A stretch of 64,000 nt of DNA from assembly GCF_007786235.1 (NCBI RefSeq), contig NZ_VNFK01000004.1, positions 186,001 through 250,000 of the forward strand, given 5' to 3'. Source of the stretch: Paenarthrobacter nitroguajacolicus (GTDB taxonomy: Bacteria; Actinomycetota; Actinomycetes; Actinomycetales; Micrococcaceae). Below the pieces are notes generated by a model, which saw nothing but the letters and a program-made list of their open reading frames with translations, did no database searches and was not told the DNA's origin. Position numbers and translations under genes: made by a program. Of this stretch, positions 1 through 7,537 are shown piece after piece (position 1 is the stretch's first letter; every line of letters starts with the position of its first letter).

Positions 1-6
1 CAGAGA

Positions 7-459
7 CTACTTGCTTGCAACGACCTCGAGGTCGATGACAGCAGAAACATCCTCGTGCAGGCGAACGTTGGCCGTGTACGAACCGACAGACTTGATGTGG
101 TTCGGCAGTTCAACGTTGCGCTTGTCGATGGCGCCGAGGCCAGCGGCCTCAACAGCAGCAGCGACATCAGCAGGCTTGACGGTGCCGAAGAGACGACCGG
201 ACTCGCCGGCCTTCACCTCGAGCTTGACCTTCTTGGAGGACAGAGCCTGGGCCTGTGCCTGTGCAGCTTCAACAGAAGCGTGCGCACGAGCGGCACGAGC
301 AGCCTTGATGGACTCAACCTGCTTCTCGCCACCCTTGGTCCAGGTCAGAGCGAAGCCGCGGGGCAGCAGGAAGTTACGTGCGTAACCGTCCTTGACCTCG
401 ACAACGTCGCCAGCAGCACCGAGACCGGTTACTTCGTGGGTCAGAATGAGCTTTGCCAT
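7..459 (-). CDS. rplI: 50S ribosomal protein L9
   Basis: Large-subunit ribosomal protein that binds 23S rRNA near the L1 stalk and helps keep reading frame. The 150-residue length is normal. The N-terminal globular domain begins with the typical [20 protein letters not shown] and continues to [10 protein letters not shown] long charged/alanine-rich helix follows (about residues 45-75), then the C-terminal RNA-binding domain. It is the last visible gene of the rpsF-ssb-rpsR-rplI operon, 18 bp after rpsR, with a purine-rich ribosome site (aagggaagg) before the ATG. The replicative helicase gene often follows it, but that would lie outside the window. Confidence 0.98.
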   Translation of the reverse strand: MAKLILTHEVTGLGAAGDVVEVKDGYARNFLLPRGFALTWTKGGEKQVESIKAARAARAHASVEAAQAQAQALSSKKVKLEVKAGESGRLFGTVKPADVAAAVEAAGLGAIDKRNVELPNHIKSVGSYTANVRLHEDVSAVIDLEVVASK

Positions 460-477
460 GTTAGTTAATCCCTTCCC

Positions 478-717
478 TTAGCCGCGGCCAGCGCCGGAGT
501 AAGGCAGCAGAGCAACTTCGCGGGCGTTCTTGATTGCCTGGGCGATCTTGCGCTGTTCCTGAACGGTAACGCCAGTAACGCGACGAGCGCGGATCTTTCC
601 GCGGTCGGAGATGAACTTGCGCAGCAATGCTACGTCCTTGTAGTCGATGACAGTGATGTCAGCGGCCTTCAAGGGGTTGGACTTTGGTTTGGGCTTACGG
701 AGTTCAGCCTTAGCCAT
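478..717 (-). CDS. rpsR: 30S ribosomal protein S18
   Basis: Small-subunit platform protein that forms a heterodimer with S6. 79 residues, the usual size. It shows the family core [19 protein letters not shown], then ARRVTGV and the basic tail. The ribosome site AAGGAG lies 8 nt before the ATG. It sits between ssb and rplI in the standard order. The 128-bp spacer upstream contains a strong hairpin, so rpsR-rplI may be adjusted separately from rpsF-ssb; that is inference. The C-terminal region has no CXXC-type zinc motif, so this looks like a zinc-independent S18. Confidence 0.98.
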   Translation of the reverse strand: MAKAELRKPKPKSNPLKAADITVIDYKDVALLRKFISDRGKIRARRVTGVTVQEQRKIAQAIKNAREVALLPYSGAGRG

Positions 718-740
718 CGTGGAGCTCCTTTTCTATGGAG

Positions 741-762
741 CCCGTGGATATTGATCCACGGG
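741..762 (-). other. Hairpin in the ssb-rpsR spacer
   Basis: Perfect 9-bp inverted repeat CCCGTGGAT / ATCCACGGG around a 4-nt loop, inside the 128-bp gap between ssb and rpsR. There is no T run behind it, so it looks like an mRNA processing or attenuating structure rather than a full terminator. Function not known. Confidence 0.5.
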
Positions 763-845
763 ATGGTGGTGTTCGACGGCGGTCGTCACCGAGGTGCCTT
801 TCGGCAGTTCCGGTGAGTGTCCGGCGTCGGACTTTTATTTTTTGT

Positions 846-1427
846 TTAGAAGGGAGGTTCGGAATCCGGGCCGTTGCCCCAGCCGCCAGCATTGCTGACA
901 CCGGGCGTAGCCCAAGGGTCATCCTGCTGTTGTGCGGGCTGGTTGCCGCCCCAGGCTCCACCGGAGTTGCCGCCGCCCTGGTTTCCACCAGGAGCGCCAC
1001 CCCCAAAGCCACCGGAATTACCGGCGTTACCGCCACCGAAGCCACCCTGGCCACCGCCGGAGCGCTGGGTACGGTTGACCTTGGCGTTTGCGTAACGCAG
1101 GCTGGGGCCGATTTCATCGACCTCAAGCTCGATAACGGTGCGCTTCTCGCCTTCCTTGGTTTCGTAGGAACGGCTCTTCAAACGGCCGGAAACAATGACG
1201 CGCATGCCCTTTGTGAGGGACTCGGCCACGTTCTCGGCTGCTTCGCGCCATACCGATGCGCGGAGGAACAGGGTTTCCCCGTCCTTCCACTCATTGGACT
1301 GGCGGTCAAAGGTCCGGGGAGTAGAAGCGATGGTGAAGTTCGCTACTGCCGAGCCAGACGGGGTGAACCGCAGCTCCGGGTCATTGGTGAGATTACCGAT
1401 GACCGTAATAGTGGTTTCGCCTGCCAT
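846..1427 (-). CDS. ssb: Single-stranded DNA-binding protein
   Basis: Binds single-stranded DNA during replication and repair. 193 residues. The OB-fold occupies about residues 1-110 (starts [20 protein letters not shown], with [20 protein letters not shown]). A glycine/asparagine/glutamine-rich linker follows (about 115-180), ending in the acidic partner-docking tip DSEPPF. This tip recruits replication and repair proteins in the family. Located between rpsF and rpsR as in most bacteria. The ATG is preceded by an AAGGAGG ribosome site about 6 nt upstream. Confidence 0.97.
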   Translation of the reverse strand: MAGETTITVIGNLTNDPELRFTPSGSAVANFTIASTPRTFDRQSNEWKDGETLFLRASVWREAAENVAESLTKGMRVIVSGRLKSRSYETKEGEKRTVIELEVDEIGPSLRYANAKVNRTQRSGGGQGGFGGGNAGNSGGFGGGAPGGNQGGGNSGGAWGGNQPAQQQDDPWATPGVSNAGGWGNGPDSEPPF

Positions 1428-1477
1428 CTACTGCCTCCTTGTTCGTTCCTGCGGGGTAAAGATCTGGAAGGGGCTGA

Positions 1478-1783
1478 TTACTCAGCAACGACCTTCTGGT
1501 CTTCAGGGCGGATGATCTTGGTGCGCATGATCGTCTCGTTGAGAGACAGCTGGCGATCAAGTTCCTTGGCGGTAGCCGGTGCAGCGGTGAAGTTCACCAC
1601 GGCGTAGATACCTTCGGACTTCTTCTTGATGTCGTACGCCAGACGGCGACGGCCCCAGATGTCAACCTTTTCGATGGTTCCACCATCTGTGGTGATGACA
1701 TTGAGGAACTTCTGAAGCGACGACTCTACGGTACGCTCTTCGACCTCGGGGTCGATGATTACCATCAATTCGTAAGGACGCAT
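1478..1783 (-). CDS. rpsF: 30S ribosomal protein S6
   Basis: Small-subunit protein that pairs with S18. The chosen ATG gives 101 residues beginning [20 protein letters not shown] longer frame starts at a GTG at 1795, but that GTG lies inside the ribosome site AAAGGAGGTG, so the ATG 10 nt downstream is the real start. Motif [18 protein letters not shown] is typical. First gene of the rpsF-ssb-rpsR-rplI operon. A short perfect hairpin lies in the leader just upstream of the ribosome site. Confidence 0.96.
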   Translation of the reverse strand: MRPYELMVIIDPEVEERTVESSLQKFLNVITTDGGTIEKVDIWGRRRLAYDIKKKSEGIYAVVNFTAAPATAKELDRQLSLNETIMRTKIIRPEDQKVVAE

Positions 1784-1812
1784 ATGTGAACCCACCTCCT
1801 TTGGGCTAAGCG

Positions 1813-1831
1813 GTTACGGTATTTCCGTAAC
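1813..1831 (-). promoter_or_regulatory. Stem-loop in the rpsF leader
   Basis: 7-bp perfect stem GTTACGG / CCGTAAC with a 5-nt loop, located about 30 nt upstream of the rpsF start and immediately before its ribosome site. In many bacteria the S6:S18 complex represses this operon by binding a leader structure containing a CCG element. Whether this hairpin is that motif cannot be decided by eye. Confidence 0.35.
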
Positions 1832-2014
1832 AGGAGGTTCATTTGCGATGCTGTGGCTCGCTCCCCCGCCGAAGACTCGGAAGGAGGGCGCAACACAGAC
1901 TTCAATATCTTAGTGCATCTCCTGCACTCAAAGCTATTCGGCGGGATGCGTGGCAGAAACCCTCTGAACGGCGTATGTGGATAACCCAGCCTCGGTCCAG
2001 TGAATACTGGTCTC

Positions 2015-2353
2015 ATGACCGTCCTGAAGTCCATCGTCCTCTTCGTGTTGGCTGCCGTCGCAGAGATCGGCGGAGCCTGGCTCATCTGGCAGGCAGTACG
2101 TGAGGGCAAGGCGTGGTGGTGGGCCGGACTCGGCATCGTGGCACTGGGCATCTACGGCTTCTTCGCAGCCTTCCAACCGGATGCCCACTTCGGCCGGGTC
2201 CTGGCCGCGTACGGCGGTGTGTTCATTGCCGGCTCGCTTGCGTGGGGGATGCTCATGGATGGGTTCAGGCCGGACCGCTGGGACGTCATCGGCGCCGCCA
2301 TCTGCCTCGTTGGCGTGGGCGTCATCATGTTTGCGCCCCGGCCGGGCGCATAG
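2015..2353 (+). CDS. YnfA (UPF0060) family membrane protein
   Basis: Small four-helix membrane protein of the YnfA/UPF0060 family, related in fold to small multidrug resistance proteins; its substrate is not established. 112 residues from the ATG at 2015. Characteristic features are [33 protein letters not shown], the central Y-GG motif and the final helix [20 protein letters not shown] at 2000 would add five residues. I prefer the ATG because the protein then begins at the usual family position. Followed by a bidirectional terminator shared with the convergent tRNA-Leu. Confidence 0.88.
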   Translation: MTVLKSIVLFVLAAVAEIGGAWLIWQAVREGKAWWWAGLGIVALGIYGFFAAFQPDAHFGRVLAAYGGVFIAGSLAWGMLMDGFRPDRWDVIGAAICLVGVGVIMFAPRPGA

Positions 2354-2404
2354 GCCGCCGCATAAGCCGGGCGCATAGGCCGCGCGCTCACATCGGGAAC
2401 TGGA

Positions 2405-2435
2405 AAACCCCCGGAAGGCGACCTTCCGGGGGTTT
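2405..2435 (+). terminator. Bidirectional terminator between ynfA-type gene and tRNA-Leu
   Basis: 14-bp perfect stem AAACCCCCGGAAGG / CCTTCCGGGGGTTT with a 3-nt loop, followed by TCTTTG. The A run on one side and T run on the other let it serve both the + strand gene and the tRNA transcribed from the minus strand. Confidence 0.85.
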
Positions 2436-2440
2436 CTTTG

Positions 2441-2523
2441 TGCGCGGAGGGGGACTTGAACCCCCACCCCCTTTCGAGGACTAGCACCTCAAGCTAGCGC
2501 GTCTGCCATTCCGCCACCCGCGC
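2441..2523 (-). tRNA. tRNA-Leu (anticodon GAG)
   Basis: Class II tRNA read on the minus strand. The 7-bp acceptor stem GCGCGGG pairs with TCCGCGC, and the discriminator base is A. The D-arm contains GGCAGACGCG. The anticodon arm is CTAGC-TTGAGGT-GCTAG, giving anticodon GAG. A long variable arm (TCCTCGAAAGGGG) and the T-arm GGGGG-TTCAAGT-CCCCC follow. CCA is not encoded, as is common in actinobacteria, consistent with the CCA-adding enzyme encoded at about 37.6 kb. Confidence 0.95.
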
Positions 2524-2641
2524 AAGGTGATCAGGAGAACGGTGTTTCGTTTTTCTCCTCGACAGCGACAAAGACACTAACACGAAGGAGGCCAATCCGT
2601 GGATTCCGGATGTCTTCATGGCGGCCCGCTAGGGTAGGCGC

Positions 2642-2806
2642 ATGGATGCCACACCCCTGAACACCATGGTCCTGACCGTCGTCTTCGCCGCGATCGCGCT
2701 CTATGCCCTCTACTTCGTGATCCGATCCGGCGTGCGGGACGGCATCCTCCTGGCCGACAAGAAACGGGGCACCGCCGACACGGCCGAGCACAACACCGAT
2801 GGTTAG
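2642..2806 (+). CDS. Small single-span membrane protein, 54 aa
   Basis: Unrecognised small protein. ATG at 2642, TAG at 2804-2806. The sequence starts MDATPLNTMVLTVVFAAIAL, so one transmembrane helix covers about residues 8-27. A short amphipathic stretch FVIRSGVRDGILLADKKRG and a polar tail follow. Many actinobacteria carry similarly built small proteins with a conserved VRDGI-type segment after the helix, but I cannot assign a function. It lies 9 bp upstream of the DUF1345 gene and is probably co-transcribed with it. Codon use (G/C at third positions) supports translation. Confidence 0.65.
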   Translation: MDATPLNTMVLTVVFAAIALYALYFVIRSGVRDGILLADKKRGTADTAEHNTDG

Positions 2807-2815
2807 GGCGTACAA

Positions 2816-3475
2816 ATGAGCCCAGTCAGAGTGAGGCGCTCACGGTTGCGCTTCATCGTCATGGTGGTGGCCAGCACCGCGGCAGTAATCGCCACAGGCC
2901 TCAGTGGCAATTGGGTGGACGCCCCGGCCATCGGTTGGGCGGTTGCCGCGTTGATCTATGTGGCTTGGGTGTGGCTGGTGATCGCCCGGTTGGATCCAAG
3001 TGAAACCCAGCAGCACGCAACGTCCGAGGATCCTTCCCGCGGAACCACGGACCTGCTGATCCTCGTCGCGAATCTTGCCAGCCTCGCCGCAGTGGCCGCG
3101 GTAATCGTCAACTCACATGCGGAGGCCACGGGAACCCGCTTGTACTCGGGCGGGCTTGCACTCGCTTGCGTTGCGCTGTCCTGGATGCTCGTCCAGACGC
3201 TCTTCACTCTTCGCTATGCCGAGCTCTACTACAGCCCGGAATCCGACGCCGGCGGTGAGGTGGGTGGCATCAGCTTCAACCAGGACCGACTCCCGCAGTA
3301 CACGGATTTCGCCTACTTGGCCACCAGCCTGGGGATGACCTATCAGGTCTCGGACACCAACATTGGAAACCACAAGATCCGGGTAGAGGCGTTGAAACAC
3401 AGCCTGCTGTCCTACTTGTTCGGTACTGTCATCCTCGCCGTGACCATCAACCTCGTCATTGGGCTGGCGCAGTAG
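2816..3475 (+). CDS. DUF1345 family membrane protein
   Basis: 219-residue integral membrane protein with about five predicted helices (near residues 12-30, 37-57, 80-100, 118-138 and 195-217). It matches the DUF1345 pattern: the central LSWMLVQTLFTLRYAELYY, the acidic segment, then FAYLATSLGMTYQVSDTNI and a C-terminal helix. Function is unknown across the family. ATG follows the 54-aa gene by 9 bp. Convergent with the permease gene to the right, with a long hairpin between. Confidence 0.85.
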   Translation: MSPVRVRRSRLRFIVMVVASTAAVIATGLSGNWVDAPAIGWAVAALIYVAWVWLVIARLDPSETQQHATSEDPSRGTTDLLILVANLASLAAVAAVIVNSHAEATGTRLYSGGLALACVALSWMLVQTLFTLRYAELYYSPESDAGGEVGGISFNQDRLPQYTDFAYLATSLGMTYQVSDTNIGNHKIRVEALKHSLLSYLFGTVILAVTINLVIGLAQ

Positions 3476-3502
3476 CGCCTCACGAGGCGCCTTCCACAAC
3501 AC

Positions 3503-3548
3503 AACAGGGCAGCCGCCGTCGAACGTTGACGGAAGCTGCCCCGCTGTT
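3503..3548. terminator. Hairpin between convergent DUF1345 and gabP-type genes
   Basis: Arms AACAGGGCAGC (3503-3513) and GCTGCCCCGCTGTT (3535-3548) pair with one small bulge, with inner CGTC/GACG pairs. It lies exactly between two converging 3' ends, so it is a likely shared terminator, though the T run is weak. Confidence 0.6.
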
Positions 3549-3569
3549 AAAGGGCGCGGACGACGCCGG

Positions 3570-4973
3570 TCAGGAACCGATGTTGGCGCGCTCGGCTTCT
3601 GCGGTGGTCGCCTCGGGTGGGGTGGCACCACGCTTGCGGTACCGCCATACCCCAATGCCCACCACAACGGCAGCCAAGGCCAGCGACAGGAAGAGCGACT
3701 CACGGGTGGATTCGAGGATGACCATGCCGATGATGAGCGCCACGATGCTGCCAATTGCGATCCACGTGAGGTACGGGAAGAACCACATCTTGAGGTCAAG
3801 GTCCTTGGCGGCTGCGCCCATCCGTCGGCGCAGGATCAGCTGCGAGGACGCGATAACCAGCCATACAAACAGCGCAATGGCGCCCGAAGTGTTCACAAGG
3901 AACAAGAACACGGTGTCCGGGGCGATGTAGTTCAGGCCTACGGTGATGAACCCCACCACGGTGGAGGCGAGGACTGCAGCAGCCGGAACGCCGCGCTTGG
4001 AGATCTTCATCCAGGACTTGGGAGCGTCGCCACGCTGCGAGAGCGAGAACAGCATGCGGCTGGCGGTGTAGAGCCCCGAGTTCAGGCAAGAGAGCACCGA
4101 GGTGAGGACAACAATGTCCATGATGGTGCCGGCGCCGGGGATTCCGTAGAGCTCGATCACGGCGACGTACGGGCTCTTGGCCACGGAGGCGTCGTTCCAC
4201 GGGAGGAGTGTGACCACGATGGCGATGGAGCCGATGTAGAAGATGAGGATGCGCCACACGGTGGACTTCACGGCCTTCTTGACGGCGTCCACGGGGTTCT
4301 CGGATTCGCCGGCGGCGATGGTGGCGATTTCCGCACCGAAGAAGGAGAAGACCACCACGAGGATGCCCGCAAGGACGGCACCAGGACCATTCGGCATGAA
4401 GCCGCCCTGATCCAGGAGGTTGGCGACGCCCGGCGCGGAAACACCGGGCATGAGGCCGAGGATAGCGGCAATGCCGGCCAGCAGGAAGATCACGATGGCG
4501 GCCACCTTGATGGACGCGAACCAGAACTCGAACTCGCCGTAGGACTTCACGGAGCCGAGGTTGGTCAGTGTCAGGAGGACCATGAGGACAAGTGCCCAGA
4601 TCCACTGGTCGACGCCGGGAACCCAGCGGTGCATGATGGCGGCGCCGGCCGTGGCCTCGATGCCCAGGACGATGATCCAGAACCAGGCGTAGAGCCAGCC
4701 GATACTGAATCCGGCCCAGCGGCCAAGTGCCTTGTCAGCATAGGTGGAGAACGAGCCCGTCTCGGGGTTGGCTGCCGCCATCTCGCCAAGCATGCGCATG
4801 ACGAGGATGACCACCAGGCCGGCGGCGAGGTAGGCCACCAGGATGCCCGGACCGGCCTGCTGAATGGCAGCCCCGGAGCCAACGAAAAGGCCAGCTCCGA
4901 TGACGCCGGCGATGGCGATCATGGAGAGGTGTCGGGGCTTGAGGGACTTGGAAAGCTGTTGGTCAGCGTGCAT
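3570..4973 (-). CDS. Amino acid permease, GABA permease (GabP)-like
   Basis: Twelve-helix APC-superfamily transporter, probably a proton symporter for 4-aminobutyrate or a related amino acid. 467 residues from the ATG at 4973 (E. coli GabP is 466). Helix 1 carries IAGVIGAGLFVGSGAAI, the substrate/sodium-site glycine motif. GSFSTYADKALGRWAGFSIGWLY and SVKSYGEFEFWFASIKV closely follow GabP. An upstream ATG would add 18 basic residues. The chosen start aligns with family N-termini (LKPRHLSMIAIAG) and has AAAGGA about 14 nt before it. Two palindromes in the upstream region suggest regulated expression. The exact substrate is inferred. Confidence 0.85.
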   Translation of the reverse strand: MHADQQLSKSLKPRHLSMIAIAGVIGAGLFVGSGAAIQQAGPGILVAYLAAGLVVILVMRMLGEMAAANPETGSFSTYADKALGRWAGFSIGWLYAWFWIIVLGIEATAGAAIMHRWVPGVDQWIWALVLMVLLTLTNLGSVKSYGEFEFWFASIKVAAIVIFLLAGIAAILGLMPGVSAPGVANLLDQGGFMPNGPGAVLAGILVVVFSFFGAEIATIAAGESENPVDAVKKAVKSTVWRILIFYIGSIAIVVTLLPWNDASVAKSPYVAVIELYGIPGAGTIMDIVVLTSVLSCLNSGLYTASRMLFSLSQRGDAPKSWMKISKRGVPAAAVLASTVVGFITVGLNYIAPDTVFLFLVNTSGAIALFVWLVIASSQLILRRRMGAAAKDLDLKMWFFPYLTWIAIGSIVALIIGMVILESTRESLFLSLALAAVVVGIGVWRYRKRGATPPEATTAEAERANIGS

Positions 4974-5078
4974 GGATCGGCGCCGTCCTTTAGTTTGGGG
5001 TTGGCCACGGTGTGTGCCACTGGCCACATGACTAGTTCACGCTAGCCTGCTGCACGGCCCCGAATCCTGTGCAACTGA

Positions 5079-5119
5079 ACATTTTGCTGATCCCCAAACA
5101 GGGACGATGCACAAAATGT
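5079..5119 (-). promoter_or_regulatory. Inverted-repeat half sites upstream of the gabP-type gene
   Basis: ACATTTTG (5079-5086) and CAAAATGT (5112-5119) are exact 8-bp inverted copies with 25 bp between them, in the AT-richer 166-bp promoter region. Likely binding half sites for a regulator; identity unknown. Confidence 0.35.
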
Positions 5120-5135
5120 AAACCCTGAGGCATCC

Positions 5136-5157
5136 GAAGTTTTCTATAGGAAACTTC
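5136..5157 (-). promoter_or_regulatory. 22-bp near-palindrome upstream of the gabP-type gene
   Basis: GAAGTTTTC-TATA-GGAAACTTC reads the same on both strands except for one symmetric pair of mismatches. It lies about 160 bp upstream of the permease start and 37 bp downstream of the aminopeptidase start on the other side. Candidate operator. Confidence 0.4.
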
Positions 5158-5193
5158 CGTAATACCCCTGAAATGACTGTTTGAGGCTTCAGC

Positions 5194-6501
5194 CTAGACG
5201 GCAGTGCGGAAGAACAGCTCCGCCACCGTGGCCAGGCTCTTGGGATCTTCCACGCCGCACAGCTCCCGCGCCGAGTGCATGGACAGCAGTGGGATACCCA
5301 CATCCACCGTCCGGATTCCGAGGCGGGTGGCGGTCAGGGGTCCGATGGTGGAACCACAGGGGAGGTCATTGTTGGAGACGTACTCCTGGTACGGAACGTC
5401 CGCTTCATCGCACAGCCGTGCCCAGAGCGCAGCACCTGTGGCATCCGTGGCATAACGCTGGTTGGCGTTGATCTTCAACAACGGCCCGCCGTTCAACACC
5501 GGCTTGTTCGCGGGATCATGCTTCTCCGCATAGTTCGGGTGGACTGCGTGGCCGGCGTCCGCAGAAACACAGAACGACGCCGCCAGGGCCTGCCGCCGCT
5601 GGCTCACCGAGGCGCCGAGGCCGTCGGAGATGCGCACCAGGATGTCTTCAAGGATGGGGCCGCAGGCGCCGGAGCGCGAGTTGGAGCCGATCTCTTCATG
5701 GTCAAAGGCAGCCAGAACCGCGATGGGGCCATCTGCCGGTACCGCAGAAGCGAGCGCTATCAACGCCACCAGGCCAGCGTGTGTGGAGGAAAGGTTATCC
5801 ATGCGCCCCGATGCGAAGAACTCACTCTTGGCCCCGAAAACCGCGGGTGCTTGCGTGTCTGCCACCACGACGTCGTACCCGCCGATATCAGCAGCATCAA
5901 CGGTGGCGCCTTCAACGCGAGCGGCGAGCAGCGCCAGAAGATCTTCGCCGGCAGGATCGCCTTGTCCAAAGACGGGGTTCATGTGCTGCTGCTTGGACAG
6001 GTGCAGGCCGTTGTCGTTGACCCCCCGGTCCAAGTGAATGGCCAGCTGCGGGAACCGAAGGAGCGGCCCCGTGGCAGTCAGGTATTGGGTACCGTCGCGC
6101 AACACCAAGCGGCCGGCCAGCTGCAGTTCGCGGTCCAGCCATGAGTTCAGGAGCGGTCCGCCATAGACCTCTACGCCGGCCTGCAGCCAACCGAACCTGC
6201 CCGTGGTGGGCTTGGGCTTGAGCTTGAAGGACGGCGAATCCGTGTGCGCGCCGAGGATGTTGAAACCAGTGGTGGGGCCTGCGTTCTCCGGGGTCACCCA
6301 GGCAATAAGCGCGCCATCGCGGATGACGTAGAACTTGCCTGCTCCTCCGTCCCACGGCTGCAGTTCGTCCAGTCCCGTGAAGCCTGCGGCGTCCAGCCGA
6401 CGGGCGGCTTCGTGCGCGGCGTGGAAGCTCGACGGCGACGCCGATACATACGCGCCGAGGTCCTGGATGTGGTCAACTGCTGCGGAGGCATTCGAAGGCA
6501 T
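5194..6501 (-). CDS. M18 family aminopeptidase
   Basis: Cytoplasmic zinc aminopeptidase of the M18 (aspartyl aminopeptidase-like) family that trims N-terminal residues from peptides. 435 residues, typical length. Metal-site motifs are visible: GAHTDSPSFKLKPKP (His and Asp of the first metal pocket), FDHEEIGSNSRSGA (catalytic and ligand Glu), CVSADAGHAVHPNY, and near the C-terminus GIPLLSMHSARELCG (last His). Substrate segment NDLPCGSTIGP is characteristic. Starts at the ATG at 6501, 37 bp downstream of the dioxygenase stop on the same strand, so the two could share a transcript, although the functions are unrelated. Confidence 0.93.
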   Translation of the reverse strand: MPSNASAAVDHIQDLGAYVSASPSSFHAAHEAARRLDAAGFTGLDELQPWDGGAGKFYVIRDGALIAWVTPENAGPTTGFNILGAHTDSPSFKLKPKPTTGRFGWLQAGVEVYGGPLLNSWLDRELQLAGRLVLRDGTQYLTATGPLLRFPQLAIHLDRGVNDNGLHLSKQQHMNPVFGQGDPAGEDLLALLAARVEGATVDAADIGGYDVVVADTQAPAVFGAKSEFFASGRMDNLSSTHAGLVALIALASAVPADGPIAVLAAFDHEEIGSNSRSGACGPILEDILVRISDGLGASVSQRRQALAASFCVSADAGHAVHPNYAEKHDPANKPVLNGGPLLKINANQRYATDATGAALWARLCDEADVPYQEYVSNNDLPCGSTIGPLTATRLGIRTVDVGIPLLSMHSARELCGVEDPKSLATVAELFFRTAV

Positions 6502-6538
6502 GCCCCCGAGTCTAGCCCCGCTTTCGCTGTCGGCCGGG

Positions 6539-7465
6539 CTAAACGGTGACGTTCAAGGCGGCCGTGTAGCCGCCCGCAACGGAACCAGACATAGTCGCCA
6601 ACTGGTATATGCCGCCATCGTCACCAAAGACGTTATCCGAGGTCAGGGTGGTATTCGGGAAGTTCCGGGCACTGGATTCGTAGCCTGCAGTCGCGTAGAC
6701 CGCCTTGCATGCCGCTTCGGTGAGCGCGATCTGCGAGACCGTCAGCACCTGACCGGCCGCCGTGGTGTTGCTCATGGATTCGAATACCTCAAAGTGAATA
6801 TGTGGCCAACGGCCGTTGTAGGCACCGGGATAAATGGTGCTGAAGGTGAGTTGCCCGTTGGCGTCGGCCTCCTGCACGCCCCGCAGGTAGTTCTCGTTCT
6901 CCAGCCCTGAATCGTAGAGCGAGTACTTACCGTTTTGGTCGCAGTGCCAGGCGTACACGGCAGCGCCTGCAAGCGGGGAGCAGCCATTCGCGTTGTCCAG
7001 CAACGTCAGGGTGACTGTCAAAGGCACGCCCTCGGCCTTGGTAGTGGACGTTCCGAAGCTGGACCTGATGTCGCGACGGACAACCCCGGATGTCTCGAGC
7101 ACGTTCGGACCATTCGAGCCGTCACCCGGGTAGGGGCCCAGAGTTTCTTCCGGGATCTCTACGCCGCATTCAGCGAACGCACGGGTCACGGTACTGGTGG
7201 CCGACGCTGTCGGGGAGGCCACCGCCGTCGTGCTTTCCGTCGCCGTGGCTGTTGCGCTGGTGGTGCCCGACGGCGTCGCGCCGCCACCTCCCGTACTCGG
7301 CGTACAGGCTGCAAGGGCTGCTGCCGTGCTTGCTCCGAAGAGAACTCCCAAGGTGCGGCGCCGACTCAGGAGCGTAGACAGATCGAACTGCAGGCCGCGG
7401 TCGTGGTTCGGGTGGGGCTGCCCGGTATCCATGGGTTCCTGGGAGGACTGTTGAGGAGAAGTCAT
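6539..7465 (-). CDS. Exported intradiol ring-cleavage dioxygenase-like protein
   Basis: 308-residue protein of the protocatechuate/catechol dioxygenase fold with an export signal. The N-terminus has LSRRRTLGVLFGASTAAAL followed by AACTP, which looks like a twin-arginine lipoprotein signal with a lipobox cysteine (about residue 54). A Thr/Ser-rich linker follows to about residue 90. The catalytic domain has TLGPYPG, the iron-ligand region VYAWHCDQNGKYSLYD, GAYNGRWPHIHFEVF (last two His ligands), and tyrosines in between. Exported members of this family are common in actinobacteria and their substrates are mostly unknown. The ribosome site is poorly spaced at the chosen ATG, so a start at about 7432 is possible. 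It could act on aromatic compounds outside the membrane; that is inference. Confidence 0.85.
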   Translation of the reverse strand: MTSPQQSSQEPMDTGQPHPNHDRGLQFDLSTLLSRRRTLGVLFGASTAAALAACTPSTGGGGATPSGTTSATATATESTTAVASPTASATSTVTRAFAECGVEIPEETLGPYPGDGSNGPNVLETSGVVRRDIRSSFGTSTTKAEGVPLTVTLTLLDNANGCSPLAGAAVYAWHCDQNGKYSLYDSGLENENYLRGVQEADANGQLTFSTIYPGAYNGRWPHIHFEVFESMSNTTAAGQVLTVSQIALTEAACKAVYATAGYESSARNFPNTTLTSDNVFGDDGGIYQLATMSGSVAGGYTAALNVTV

Positions 7466-7537
7466 GCCTCCATGAAACGCGCGCCGCCTATGCCTTGTAC
7501 ATGGGAGAACTGTGGCAGGCCTGTGAATCTCAGCCAG

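Noticed and set aside
1793..1795. GTG start four codons upstream for rpsF
   Set aside because: The GTG is part of the ribosome site itself; the ATG at 1783 fits both spacing and the S6 N-terminus.
3459..5045. 528-codon open frame on the + strand opposite the permease gene
   Set aside because: Exact antisense shadow of the GabP-type gene; composition is Gly/Asp/His-rich with no family features, as expected for the complement of a GC-rich gene.
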